DNA from: Bradyrhizobium sp. WSM1743
Lineage (GTDB): Bacteria > Pseudomonadota > Alphaproteobacteria > Rhizobiales > Xanthobacteraceae
DNA length: 64,000 nt
NCBI RefSeq assembly: GCF_000473065.1
Contig: NZ_AXAZ01000027.1
Location: forward strand, 1-64,000
Direction of reading: 5' to 3'
Below are positions 30,782 to 39,478 of the stretch, in pieces (the stretch's first letter is position 1; every line of letters begins with the position of its first letter). Both the position numbers and the translations under genes were made by a program. Under the pieces are notes generated by a model. That model saw only the letters and a list, made by a program, of their open reading frames with translations, was not told the origin of the DNA and ran no database searches.

Positions 30782-31597
30782 CTACACCTCCAGCGTCACC
30801 GTGACAGGCACGTGGTCGGACGGCCGCTCCCAGCTGCGTGCATCGCGAAGAATCTTGAAATCGCTGACCGTGTCCTTCAGCGCGCGCGAGACCCAGATGT
30901 GATCGAGCCTGCGGCCGCGATCGCCAACGGTCCAGTCGGCGGAGCGGTAGCTCCACCACGTGTAGACCTTCTCCGACATCGCGATGCGCTCGCGCGCGAC
31001 GTCGACCCATTCGCCGGCGGCGAGCGCCGCCTTCAGCTTCTCGGTTTCGACGGGCGTGTGCGACACCACTTTCAGCAGCTGCTTGTGCGACCAGACGTCG
31101 TTCTCGTGCGGGGCGACGTTGAGATCGCCGACCAGGATGTGGCGGTCCTCACCGCGCGGATGCAGCGGCTCGCACGCCGTCATCTCGTCGAGGAAGCGCA
31201 GCTTGTGGTCGAACTTTTCGTTCTGCGCGGGATCGGGAATGTCGCCGCCCGCGGGCACGTAGAAATTATGCAGCACCAGTGGCCTTGCGATGCCCGCCTT
31301 CTCGCCGAACGACACCGAGATGTGGCGTGAATCGATCTTGTCGCAGAAGGTGCGGATGTCCTTCGATTCGAACGGAATCTTCGAGACGATGGCGACGCCG
31401 TGATAGCCCTTCTGCCCGTTCAGCGCGACGTGCTCGTAGCCGAGCCGCTTGAAACGCTTCAACGGAAAGGCGTCGTCGATGCACTTGGTTTCCTGCAGGC
31501 ACAGCACCTCCGGCCGCGCACTCTTGAGAAACTTCGCGACCAGGTCGATGCGCAGCCGCACCGAATTGATGTTCCAGGTTGTCAGGGAAAGACGCAT
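30782..31597 (-). CDS. xthA: Exodeoxyribonuclease III
   Basis: XthA is the AP endonuclease and 3'-5' exonuclease of base-excision repair. LTTWNINSVRLR (metal-binding Asn) is near residue 5, and CLQETK carries the catalytic Glu near 36. GDLNVAPHENDVW follows (catalytic Asp/Asn near 152), then LDHIWVS and SDHVPVTVTLEV at the C-terminus with the general base Asp-His pair. At 271 residues it is complete. It follows lolA in the same direction, with a palindromic repeat between them. Confidence 0.95.
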   Translation of the reverse strand: MRLSLTTWNINSVRLRIDLVAKFLKSARPEVLCLQETKCIDDAFPLKRFKRLGYEHVALNGQKGYHGVAIVSKIPFESKDIRTFCDKIDSRHISVSFGEKAGIARPLVLHNFYVPAGGDIPDPAQNEKFDHKLRFLDEMTACEPLHPRGEDRHILVGDLNVAPHENDVWSHKQLLKVVSHTPVETEKLKAALAAGEWVDVARERIAMSEKVYTWWSYRSADWTVGDRGRRLDHIWVSRALKDTVSDFKILRDARSWERPSDHVPVTVTLEV

Positions 31598-31624
31598 GGG
31601 AATTGCGTCTTAGCAAGCTCTCGT

Positions 31625-31798
31625 AGGGTGGGCAAAGGCGCAAAGCGCCGTGCCCACCGCCTTTTGGATTGACCAAGACCAGCATGATCTCGTGCCCCGG
31701 ACGCTGCGCGGCACGAAGTGACGCGCTGGAGAGCCGGGCCCCATCTTGCGGCATTCTGGGTCCCGGCGCTGCGCTGCGCTTGTCCGGGCCACGAGAGC
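31625..31798. repeat. Two adjacent palindromic elements between xthA and lolA
   Basis: The first (31625-31661) has GGGTGGGCAAAGGCGC and GCGCCGTGCCCACC arms. The second (31689-31798) begins CGTGCCCCGGACGCTGCGC and ends TTGTCCGGGCCACGAG, like 28221. The second ends directly before the lolA stop codon, so it probably acts as the lolA terminator. Confidence 0.75.
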
Positions 31799-31800
31799 GT

Positions 31801-32613
31801 TCAACCCGGCGACTGGCCGTAGTTCGTGAAATCGATCTTGAACATGCTAGGGTCGAGCCTCTTGCTCGAATCCAGATTGTAGACCGCGATCGTGGTGTCG
31901 TAGCCCTGCGGGTCGGTGACGGTCCACTGCTTGAGCTGGCCGTCCTTGGCGCCGAACATCAGCAAGAGACGGCTGGTGCCGACCAGGGCCTGCTTCTCCT
32001 CGATGGTGACGCTGACATAGACGTCGTCGGCCGAGACGTTGACGACGTTGGTGTCCTTCATCAGGTCGATGCGATCGGACAGCAGGAAGCGCAGCGGCGT
32101 CTGCGACAGCGGATAGACGTCCTGGGTCGCGAGCTTGCGGTCGCGCACCACCAGCGAGGATCCGTCCGCGATGATGTCGATCGGGCTCGGCGCGTCATAT
32201 TCGAAGCGCACCTTGCCGGGCTTCTGGATGTAGAAATCGCCCTGCGTCTTGCTGCCGTCGGGGCCGACCTGGACGAAATTCCCGACCAATGTCTGAAGCG
32301 ACGACAGATAGGCGCTGACCTTGGCGGCCTGCGCTTTCTGGTTGGCGTCGAAGGTCTGGAAGATGCTGCTCGGCACGTTGCGCCGCGGATCCGGGATCAC
32401 CGGATTCGGCGGCGTCTGCGTCGCGCCGGTGACGGCCGGTCCACCGCCGGCTGGAGCGCTATCGCGGCCCTTCGGCGCAGGCTTCGGCACCGGCACGCTC
32501 TGCGCGAGCGACGCACCAGTCACCATCGCGGCGGTGACGAGAAGCACGCCGGCCACGCGCGCGCTTCGCGCGGCAACAATGGCAGCGAATTGAATGTCCG
32601 GATGTCTGATCAA
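31801..32613 (-). CDS. lolA: Outer-membrane lipoprotein carrier protein LolA-like
   Basis: LolA ferries lipoproteins across the periplasm from LolCDE to the outer membrane. An N-terminal membrane or signal segment (ARVAGVLLVTAAMVTGASLA, residues 16-35) precedes a Pro/Ala-rich linker. The LolA fold follows: VSAYLSSLQTLVGNFVQV, GDFYIQKPGKVRFEYDAP and LVVRDRKLATQDVYPLSQTP. At 270 residues it is longer than E. coli LolA because of the linker. It lies downstream of ftsK in the same direction, as in E. coli and many alphaproteobacteria. Confidence 0.9.
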   Translation of the reverse strand: MIRHPDIQFAAIVAARSARVAGVLLVTAAMVTGASLAQSVPVPKPAPKGRDSAPAGGGPAVTGATQTPPNPVIPDPRRNVPSSIFQTFDANQKAQAAKVSAYLSSLQTLVGNFVQVGPDGSKTQGDFYIQKPGKVRFEYDAPSPIDIIADGSSLVVRDRKLATQDVYPLSQTPLRFLLSDRIDLMKDTNVVNVSADDVYVSVTIEEKQALVGTSRLLLMFGAKDGQLKQWTVTDPQGYDTTIAVYNLDSSKRLDPSMFKIDFTNYGQSPG

Positions 32614-32707
32614 CGCGTCGTCCTGTATGGCTAGGCGCCTTTTAGCGTGATTTCGGGCAAAAGCAGATATCGATTTTGCGTGAAATTATGTTCAGAGGCT
32701 CCTCGCC

Positions 32708-35185
32708 TCACATATGGCTGTCTTCTTCCTCGACCAGAATCTCGCGCTTGCCGGCGTGATTGGCGGGACCGACGATGCCTTCCAGTTCCATGCGCTCCAT
32801 CAGTGATGCGGCGCGATTATAGCCGATTTGCAGGCGACGCTGGATGTAGCTGGTCGAGGCCTTGCGATCGCGTTTGACGATCGCAACCGCCTGCTGGAAT
32901 AGATCGCCGCCGCCATCCCCGCCCATGCCGGTCGCATCGAACACGGCGCCGTCCTCGTCCTCGGTCGGCTCTTCGGCGGTGACCGCTTCGAGATATTCCG
33001 GCTGCCCCTGTGTCTTGAGGTGACGCACCACCTTCTCGACTTCCTCGTCGGAGGCGAACGGTCCGTGCACGCGGCTGATGCGGCCACCGCCGGCCATATA
33101 GAGCATGTCGCCCTGGCCGAGCAGCTGCTCGGCGCCCATCTCGCCCAAAATGGTGCGGCTGTCGATCTTGGACGTGACCTGGAAGGCGATGCGGGTCGGG
33201 AAGTTCGCCTTGATGGTGCCGGTGATGACGTCGACCGACGGACGCTGCGTGGCGAGGATCACGTGGAGGCCGGCGGCGCGCGCCATCTGTGCGAGACGCT
33301 GCACCGCGCCTTCGATGTCCTTGCCGGCGACCATCATCAGGTCCGCCATTTCGTCGACGATGATGACGATGTAGGGGAGCGGGTCGAGCGAGAGCTTCTC
33401 TTCCTCGTAGATCGCTTTTCCGGTTTCCTTGTCGAAGCCGGTGTGCACCGTGCGCGTCGGCTCCTCGCCCTTGGCCTTCAATTCGAGCAGGCGCGTGTTG
33501 TAGCCGTCGATGTTGCGCACGCCGAGCTTGGCCATGTTCTTGTAGCGCTCTTCCATCTCGCGCACGGCCCATTTCAGCGCGACCACCGCCTTCTTCGGAT
33601 CGGTCACGACGGGCGTGAGCAGATGGGGAATGCCGTCATAGACGGAGAGTTCGAGCATCTTCGGATCGACCATGATCAGCCGGCACTGATCCGGCCGCAG
33701 CCGGTAGACCAGGCTGAGGATCATGGTGTTGATCGCGACCGATTTGCCCGAGCCGGTGGTACCGGCGATCAGCATGTGCGGCGTGCGGGCGAGGTCGATG
33801 ATGACGGGATCGCCGCCGATGGTCTTGCCGAGGCAGAGCGGCAGCTTTGCCACCGTGTCGGTCGCCTCTTTCGCCACCAGCAATTCGCGCAGGTAAACCT
33901 TTTCGCGATGCGCATTCGGCAGCTCGATGCCGATGGCGTTGCGGCCGGGCACGACGGCGACGCGCGCCGACAGCGCGCTCATCGAGCGGGCGATGTCGTC
34001 GGCAAGGCCGATCACGCGCGAGGACTTGATGCCGGGCGCTGGCTCCAATTCGTAGAGCGTAACGACGGGGCCCGGATTGGCCTTCACGATCTCGCCGCGC
34101 ACGCCGAAATCCTGCAGCACGCCTTCGAGCGAACGGGAATTGGTCTCCAGCTCGGCCTTGCTGAGCGGCTGGCGATCGCCGGCCTTCGGCGCGGCCAGCA
34201 TGGAGACGGACGGAAGGTCGAACTTGTCGGAGGATTTCTTGGAAGCGGCCTTCGGTGCAGCCTTCTTGCGCGGCGCGCGCGCGGCCGGCTCTTCCTCTTC
34301 CTCCTCCTCGTCCACTTCTTCTTCGTGCTCGTCCTCGTAGTCCTCGTCCTCAGCCTGCGGCGAGATCGAGGGCGCGGCGCGGCCGCCGCCCAGATTCGGC
34401 TCCTGGCGGCTGAACGCGACGGCCTTGGTCTTCGGTCCGCTCGAGACCAGCGAACGGTAGGCAGCGCCAAGCAGCCAGATCATTCGGGCCTTGGTGCTCA
34501 TCAGCGCATGGAACAGCCAGCCCAGCGACACAGAGCCGCGATCGCTCTCCTCGTCCACGTCGAGCGGCTTGTCGTCGTCCTCGATCTCGGCGAGCTCTTC
34601 ATCGTGCTCGCGGGCGCCGAGACCGCAGGCGATCAGGAACGTCGCGGCCATCGCGGCGAACAGGATCGTGCCCAGCACGATGCGATAGATCGTGCCGGCC
34701 GGCCCGAAGATCACCGCAGGGGCGCGCACCAGCGCGTCGCCAACCACGCCGCCGAGCCCGGTCGGCAGCGGCCATGCGCCGCCATGCGGCCAGCAGCTGA
34801 CGAAGCCCGCGGCGATCACAGTGCAGAGGATCCATGAGCCGAGCCGCAGCGCCTCGCGGTCGAACGGACGATGCGTCATCATGCGCCAGCCCCAGACCGC
34901 GACGGTCAGCACCAGCATGATTGCGCCGAGCCCGAGGATCTGCATCGCAAGATCGGCGCCGATCGCGCCGGCATAGCCGAGGATGTTGCGGATCGGCCGC
35001 GAGGTCGCGTGGCTGAGGCTGGGATCCTGCACCGACCAGGTCATCAGCGCCGCCGAGGCGACGCCCGCCAGCGCGATCAGGCCGAGACCGGTGAGCTCAC
35101 GCATGCGTCGCGCCAGCCCCTCGCGGATCGAAGGCGGCAGATGGCCGACCAGTGGAATGACACGTTCGATTGCCGACATGCTCAC
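32708..35185 (-). CDS. ftsK: DNA translocase FtsK
   Basis: FtsK anchors at the septum and pumps DNA toward dif during division. The N-terminal part has four membrane helices in the first 190 residues. An acidic linker (EDEHEEEVDEEEEEEE) lies near 280-297, followed by a Lys/Ala stretch. The RecA-like motor has Walker A GTTGSGKS near 472 and Walker B YIVIIVDEMADLMM near 610. The gamma domain at the C-terminus (SYIQRRLQIGYNRAASLME) reads KOPS sequences. At 825 residues it is complete. It starts nine bases after the aminotransferase gene, so the two are probably co-transcribed. Confidence 0.97.
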   Translation of the reverse strand: MSMSAIERVIPLVGHLPPSIREGLARRMRELTGLGLIALAGVASAALMTWSVQDPSLSHATSRPIRNILGYAGAIGADLAMQILGLGAIMLVLTVAVWGWRMMTHRPFDREALRLGSWILCTVIAAGFVSCWPHGGAWPLPTGLGGVVGDALVRAPAVIFGPAGTIYRIVLGTILFAAMAATFLIACGLGAREHDEELAEIEDDDKPLDVDEESDRGSVSLGWLFHALMSTKARMIWLLGAAYRSLVSSGPKTKAVAFSRQEPNLGGGRAAPSISPQAEDEDYEDEHEEEVDEEEEEEEPAARAPRKKAAPKAASKKSSDKFDLPSVSMLAAPKAGDRQPLSKAELETNSRSLEGVLQDFGVRGEIVKANPGPVVTLYELEPAPGIKSSRVIGLADDIARSMSALSARVAVVPGRNAIGIELPNAHREKVYLRELLVAKEATDTVAKLPLCLGKTIGGDPVIIDLARTPHMLIAGTTGSGKSVAINTMILSLVYRLRPDQCRLIMVDPKMLELSVYDGIPHLLTPVVTDPKKAVVALKWAVREMEERYKNMAKLGVRNIDGYNTRLLELKAKGEEPTRTVHTGFDKETGKAIYEEEKLSLDPLPYIVIIVDEMADLMMVAGKDIEGAVQRLAQMARAAGLHVILATQRPSVDVITGTIKANFPTRIAFQVTSKIDSRTILGEMGAEQLLGQGDMLYMAGGGRISRVHGPFASDEEVEKVVRHLKTQGQPEYLEAVTAEEPTEDEDGAVFDATGMGGDGGGDLFQQAVAIVKRDRKASTSYIQRRLQIGYNRAASLMERMELEGIVGPANHAGKREILVEEEDSHM

Positions 35186-35194
35186 GGGCCCCGC

Positions 35195-36409
35195 CTAACC
35201 CAGAGTCTCGACCAGACGGTGCAGCGCCTGCGCCGTCGTTTCGCCATCCTGCACCAGCGCGAGGCGGATATAGCCTGCGCCGGGATTGAATCCGTCGGGC
35301 TGCTGTCGCGCCAAGAAGCTGCCGGGCACCACGCGCACGCCTGCTTCCTTGAAGAGTTTCAGCGTCACCGACACGTCGTCGTCGATCTCCGACGTGTTGA
35401 GCCAGACGCAGAAGCCCGCATCGGGCCGACGATAGCCGTAGCGATTGCCGATGATCTGGTCGGCGAGATCGAACTTGATCCGGTAGAGCCTACGGTTTTC
35501 CTCGACATGCGCCTCGTCGCCATAGGCGACGGTCGCCACATGCTGGAGCGGCACCGGCACCTGGGGCGCTGCGATGTTGCGTAGCTCGAGGAACATGCCG
35601 ATGAACTTCTTGTCACCGGCGGCGAAGCCGACGCGCAGGCCCGGCAGGTTGGAGCGCTTCGACAGCGACTGGAACGCAACCACGCGGGTGAAGTCGGGGC
35701 CGGCGCATTCCAGCGCGCTGCCCGGGGATTCGCGGGTGTAGATCTCGGAATAGCACTCGTCGCTGAGGATCACGAAGCCGTAGCGATCGGCGAGTTGCTT
35801 CAATCGCTTGAAATAGTCGGGCCTCGCGACCGATCCTTGCGGATTGGCGGGCGAGGCCAGATAGAACGCGACCGTGCGCGCCAGCGTCGCTTCGTCGATG
35901 GCGTCGAGGTCGGGCAGGAACCCATTCTCGACCGTCGTGGGCAGATGGACCGGCTCGCAAGCGGCTGCGAGCGCGCCGGCGCCATAGACGGGGTAGAACG
36001 GGTTCGGCATCAGGATCGCGGGCTTGCCCGGACGCGGGCCGACATAGCGCGCGGCCGCGATCGCGGCGAGGAACAGGCCTTCGCGGCTGCCATTGAGGAC
36101 GAGAATCTCGCTCTCCGGGTCGAGCGGCCGCGGCAGCTTGAAGCGCGACGACAGCCAGGCGCCGGCGGCGTGGCGGAAGGGGTCGGTGCCCTTGTTTGCG
36201 GGGTAACGGCCGAATTCGGCGATGTGCTTGGCCAGGACCGGGCCGACAAAGTCCGGCACCGGATGCTGGGGCTCGCCGACCGCGAGCGAAATCAAGGGCT
36301 TGCCCGGCTGATGCGGGGCCAAAAGCTCGTTCAGCCGGACGAAGGGCGAGCGTTCGGAATCGGAGCTTCCACTGGCCTGCGGCGCACGGGATGAAGCGGT
36401 CATGACCAT
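35195..36409 (-). CDS. PLP-dependent aminotransferase, class I/II (DapC-like)
   Basis: An aminotransferase of about 404 residues. The PLP lysine is in FQSLSKRSNLPGLRVGF near residue 240. LILNG-type substrate loops (VLNGSREGLFLA), YLASPANPQG and LSDECYSEIY are family signatures. It is close to the N-succinyldiaminopimelate aminotransferase group (lysine and peptidoglycan precursor synthesis), but the substrate cannot be fixed from the sequence. I chose ATG 36409; ATG 36403 and a TTG at 36448 are alternatives. ftsK follows after nine bases. A perfect CtrA-type box lies about 85 bases upstream. Confidence 0.88.
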   Translation of the reverse strand: MVMTASSRAPQASGSSDSERSPFVRLNELLAPHQPGKPLISLAVGEPQHPVPDFVGPVLAKHIAEFGRYPANKGTDPFRHAAGAWLSSRFKLPRPLDPESEILVLNGSREGLFLAAIAAARYVGPRPGKPAILMPNPFYPVYGAGALAAACEPVHLPTTVENGFLPDLDAIDEATLARTVAFYLASPANPQGSVARPDYFKRLKQLADRYGFVILSDECYSEIYTRESPGSALECAGPDFTRVVAFQSLSKRSNLPGLRVGFAAGDKKFIGMFLELRNIAAPQVPVPLQHVATVAYGDEAHVEENRRLYRIKFDLADQIIGNRYGYRRPDAGFCVWLNTSEIDDDVSVTLKLFKEAGVRVVPGSFLARQQPDGFNPGAGYIRLALVQDGETTAQALHRLVETLG

Positions 36410-36492
36410 TCTGGGCGCCAGTACTCTTGGAACGGCCGGTCGCACCAAGGCGCCGGCGGGAAGCGGTTCAGTTCACCATAGATAGGGCGAGG

Positions 36493-36508
36493 TTAAGACG
36501 CGATTAAC
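36493..36508. promoter_or_regulatory. CtrA-type box upstream of the aminotransferase-ftsK operon
   Basis: TTAA, seven bases (GACGCGA), TTAAC: an exact match to the TTAA-N7-TTAAC motif of the alphaproteobacterial cell-cycle regulator CtrA. It is 84 bases before the aminotransferase ATG. No other exact match was noticed in the window. Confidence 0.65.
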
Positions 36509-36590
36509 CATCGGCCGCCGTCCCCGTCCAGAGCGGGAATAATGGGACCGGATAACAACGGGATGCATGGTTGCAGGGCCGGGCTGGCTC

Positions 36591-36722
36591 CTTCACCTCC
36601 CGCTTGCTTTGCGGGAGAGGTCGGCGCGTAGCGCCGGGTGAGGCCTCTCTCCGCGCAGGGACTGTCCCGATGTGGAGACACCCTCTCCCCTACCCTCCCC
36701 TGCGCGCGGGGGAGGGTGCGCA
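36591..36722. repeat. CACCTCCCGC...GCGGGAGAGG and CCCTCTCCCC repeats
   Basis: Arms CCTCCCGCTTGCTTTGCGGG and CCCTCCCCTGCGCGCGGGGG flank GCGCGTAGCGCCGGGTGAG and CCCTCTCCCCTACCCTCC. Same general family as 25447-25625. Together with the CtrA-type box, it fills the gap 36410-36736; I see no gene there. Confidence 0.75.
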
Positions 36723-36736
36723 CCGTCATCGCGGTT

Positions 36737-37141
36737 TCAATGCCCCGGCAGCTTCTCGAATGTCTTCATGCCTGCGGGGATGGTGTGGAATTCCTGCATG
36801 TCGCAGGTGTAGATCGCCATCTGCGGCTTGAATTTTTCCGGCTCGTCCAGCGTGCCGACCTTCACGACTGCGGCCGGCAGGCCAGGAACCTTGGTCACGA
36901 GATGGGTGCCGCATTCGGCGCAGAACTCGCGCGTGACGGCGCGGTCGAGATCCTTGCGCGTGAACTGCTTGGGTTGGCCGATGATGTAGGTGAAGCCGGC
37001 TGCCGGCATCGCGATGAAGGTGTTGGGTGCGCCGCCTGAGATGTATTGGCACTCGCGGCAATGGCACTGCGCCTGCATCATCGGGTCGCCCTCGGCGACA
37101 TAGCGCACCTCGCCGCAATAGCATCCGCCTTCCAAACGCAT
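36737..37141 (-). CDS. GFA-family zinc protein (glutathione-dependent formaldehyde-activating-like)
   Basis: A 134-residue protein of the GFA/CENP-V fold. The zinc ligands are visible in GGCYCGEVRY (residues 6-15), QCHCRECQYISGG near 25-37 and REFCAECGTHLV near 71-82. Some members bind glutathione and formaldehyde, but many have no known substrate. ATG 37141 follows GGGAGG at good distance; the frame upstream of it does not look like the family. It is separated from amtB by a terminator hairpin. Confidence 0.88.
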   Translation of the reverse strand: MRLEGGCYCGEVRYVAEGDPMMQAQCHCRECQYISGGAPNTFIAMPAAGFTYIIGQPKQFTRKDLDRAVTREFCAECGTHLVTKVPGLPAAVVKVGTLDEPEKFKPQMAIYTCDMQEFHTIPAGMKTFEKLPGH

Positions 37142-37227
37142 GACGACCTCCCGATTGTTGTTCTTGAGGTCGATATTTCTGCGCCGGCCTCGCGGAATGG
37201 CAATCTTTTTCTTCAGCGCGCAGATCA

Positions 37228-37260
37228 AAGGAAAGGGGCTCCAGCTTGCGCTGGAGCCCC
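37228..37260 (-). terminator. Intrinsic terminator downstream of amtB
   Basis: Read leftward, GGGGCTCCAGC, a GCAA loop, GCTGGAGCCCC, then TTTCCTTT. The 11-pair stem is perfect. It lies 84 bases after the end of the last amtB gene and should end the glnK-amtB transcript. It also lies in the 5' part of the GFA leader, so an attenuation role is possible. Confidence 0.8.
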
Positions 37261-37343
37261 TCAACGGTCAGGGCATTGCCGGGTACGTGCCCGAACCGTA
37301 GTCGTAGACGCGGTCTTCTGGGAGACCGTGCCCGGGAGGAGAC

Positions 37344-38792
37344 TTACATGTTGTAGGCGCGCTCGGTGTGCTCGGTGATGTCGAGGCCTTCACGCTCGCT
37401 CTCGACATTGGCGCGGAGGCCAACGATCACATCGACGACCTTGTAGAGGATCGCCGAACCGACGCCCGACCACACCAGCGTGGTGCAGACGGCCTTGAGC
37501 TGGGCGAGCACCTGCGTGGCGAACTCGTAATCGGCGACCTTCGGTGGGATCGCGGTGTAGTCGACGATGCCGGCGCCGCCGAGGGCGGGGTTCACCAGAA
37601 TGCCGGTGCCGATGGCGCCGACGATGCCGCCGATGCAGTGCACGCCGAACACGTCGAGCGAGTCATCGTAGCCGAGCGCGTTCTTCACGACGGTGCAGAA
37701 GAACAGGCAGACCACGCCGACCACGAGGCCGAGGACGATCGCGCCCATGACGCCGGCGAAGCCGGCGGCAGGCGTGACGGCCACGAGGCCCGCGACCGCG
37801 CCGGAGATGACGCCGAGCACCGACGGATGACCCTTGATGATCCACTCCGCGAACATCCACGACAGCGCGGCGGCTGCGGTGGCGACGAAGGAGTTGGTCA
37901 TGGCGAGGGCAGCGCCGCCATTGGCCTCGAGGTTGGAGCCGGCGTTGAAGCCGAACCAGCCGACCCAGAGCAGCGAGGCGCCGATCATCGACATGGTCAG
38001 CGAGTGCGGGGCCATCAGCTCCTTGCCGTAGCCGACGCGCTTGCCGATCAGGAGAGCGCCGACGAGGCCTGCGATGCCGGCGTTGATGTGCACCACGGTG
38101 CCGCCCGCGAAGTCGATCGCACCCATCTTGAAGATCCAGCCGGCGTCGGCGTTGATCTCGTCGAGCTTGGCCTGTGCCGCGGTCTTCGCCGCCGCGTCAC
38201 CCGCCGCAGCCAGCGCCTTGGCCGCATCCTGGATCGCGTCCGGGCCGGGCCAGTACCAGACCATGTGCGCGATCGGGAAGTAGATCAGCGTGACCCAGAG
38301 CGGGATGAAGAGAGCGATGGCCGAGAACTTCATGCGCTCGGCGAAGGCGCCGACGATGAGGGCGGGCGTGATCGCCGCGAAGGTCATCTGGAAGCACACA
38401 TAGATGAGCTCCGAGATGTTGGCGTCGACCGAGAAGGTCGCGGCCTTCGAGTCGGTGGTGACGCCCATCATGAAGGCCTTGGAGAAGCCGCCGATGAAGT
38501 CGGAGCCGCCGGTGAAGGCGAGGCTGTAGCCGTACACGGCCCAGATCACGGTGACGACGCAGACGGTATAGAACACCTGCATCAGGACCGAGAGCATGTT
38601 CTTGGAACGGACGAGACCGCCGTAGAACAGCGCGAGACCGGGGATCGTCATCAACAGCACCAGCACTGTCGATGTCAGCATCCAGGCGTTGTCTCCCTTG
38701 TTGACCGTTGGCTCGGCGTAGGCTGCGGTCGCAGCGAACAGGCCGACTGCGAGAGCCGCCAGTCCCGCGCCATAGGGACGCTTGAACGTCAT
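37344..38792 (-). CDS. amtB: Ammonium transporter AmtB (second of the tandem pair)
   Basis: AmtB conducts ammonium across the inner membrane and binds GlnK when nitrogen is ample. A cleavable signal (LAALAVGLFAATAAYA) is followed by 11 helices. The pore His pair is in IAHMVWYWPG (first) and VFGVHCIGGIVGAIG (second), and the periplasmic gate Phe/Trp motif is near FGFNAGSNLEANG. At 482 residues it is longer than its neighbour because of an insert (AAKALAAAGDAAAKTAAQAK) in a periplasmic loop. It starts 37 bases after a glnK gene, so the pair is one operon; a terminator follows. Confidence 0.96.
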   Translation of the reverse strand: MTFKRPYGAGLAALAVGLFAATAAYAEPTVNKGDNAWMLTSTVLVLLMTIPGLALFYGGLVRSKNMLSVLMQVFYTVCVVTVIWAVYGYSLAFTGGSDFIGGFSKAFMMGVTTDSKAATFSVDANISELIYVCFQMTFAAITPALIVGAFAERMKFSAIALFIPLWVTLIYFPIAHMVWYWPGPDAIQDAAKALAAAGDAAAKTAAQAKLDEINADAGWIFKMGAIDFAGGTVVHINAGIAGLVGALLIGKRVGYGKELMAPHSLTMSMIGASLLWVGWFGFNAGSNLEANGGAALAMTNSFVATAAAALSWMFAEWIIKGHPSVLGVISGAVAGLVAVTPAAGFAGVMGAIVLGLVVGVVCLFFCTVVKNALGYDDSLDVFGVHCIGGIVGAIGTGILVNPALGGAGIVDYTAIPPKVADYEFATQVLAQLKAVCTTLVWSGVGSAILYKVVDVIVGLRANVESEREGLDITEHTERAYNM

Positions 38793-38829
38793 ATTGTTTA
38801 CTCCTGCTTGGATAAGGTTGAGCGCGAAA

Positions 38830-39168
38830 TCAGAGGGCCGCCGCATCGGCCTCGCCGGTGCGGATGCGCACCGCATGGTCGAGGTTGATGACGAAGATCT
38901 TGCCGTCGCCGATCTGTCCGGTTTTCGCCGCGGATGTGATGGCATCGATGGTCTTGTCGACCTGGTCGGAGGCGACAGCGACCTCGATCTTGATCTTGGG
39001 CAGGAAGCTCACGGCATATTCGGCGCCGCGGTAGATTTCCGTATGGCCTTTCTGGCGGCCATATCCCTTGACTTCCGTCACCGTGAGACCGTGAACGCCG
39101 ATGGCGGTCAGGGCGTCACGGACTTCTTCAAGCTTGAATGGCTTGATAATCGCCATAACAATTTTCAT
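38830..39168 (-). CDS. glnK: Nitrogen regulatory protein PII (GlnK), copy 2
   Basis: PII proteins sense ATP/ADP and 2-oxoglutarate and bind AmtB. The T-loop YGRQKGHTEIYRGAEY (residues 36-51) contains Tyr51, the uridylylation site. The ATP-binding KIFVINLDHAVRIRTGE is at 88-104. At 112 residues it is complete. I start at MKIVMAIIKPFK rather than at an upstream extension without family similarity. A sigma-54-like promoter lies about 106 bases upstream. It probably forms an operon with the amtB gene that follows. Confidence 0.96.
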   Translation of the reverse strand: MKIVMAIIKPFKLEEVRDALTAIGVHGLTVTEVKGYGRQKGHTEIYRGAEYAVSFLPKIKIEVAVASDQVDKTIDAITSAAKTGQIGDGKIFVINLDHAVRIRTGEADAAAL

Positions 39169-39273
39169 GGGTCCTATCCCCGCTTGGGCCCGGTCCGGAC
39201 GTGGCCGGGCGTTTCTCGACTGGTTCGCCACGAGGGAGACGTTTCACTACGCGGGCACAGCCGGACCCCTAGA

Positions 39274-39289
39274 ATCAAATGCCGTGCCA
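39274..39289 (-). promoter_or_regulatory. Sigma-54-like promoter for glnK copy 2
   Basis: Read leftward, TGGCACG-GCAT-TTGAT matches TGGCACG-N4-TTGCW except for A in place of C at -12. The spacing is right. It lies 106 bases before glnK, with RpoN/NtrC control the expected regime. The mismatch at a conserved base makes this a moderate call. The rest of the 310-base gap (39169-39478) has only scattered GCACC half-sites. Confidence 0.5.
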
Positions 39290-39478
39290 GATCGGGCGTA
39301 TTGCCTAACGGATTATGAAAACGGGTGTTTTCGCGTTTGGCGGGTGTTGCGGTGCAGTGCGCTATTACGTCGCGCCCAAAACGTGGTCACGCCTGCTCAA
39401 AACGAAGGCACGACAGGCTGTCGACACAATGTTGCTCATGTGTCGTGCAGCGAGAAGGTAATTTCGTAGCATCAGCGC

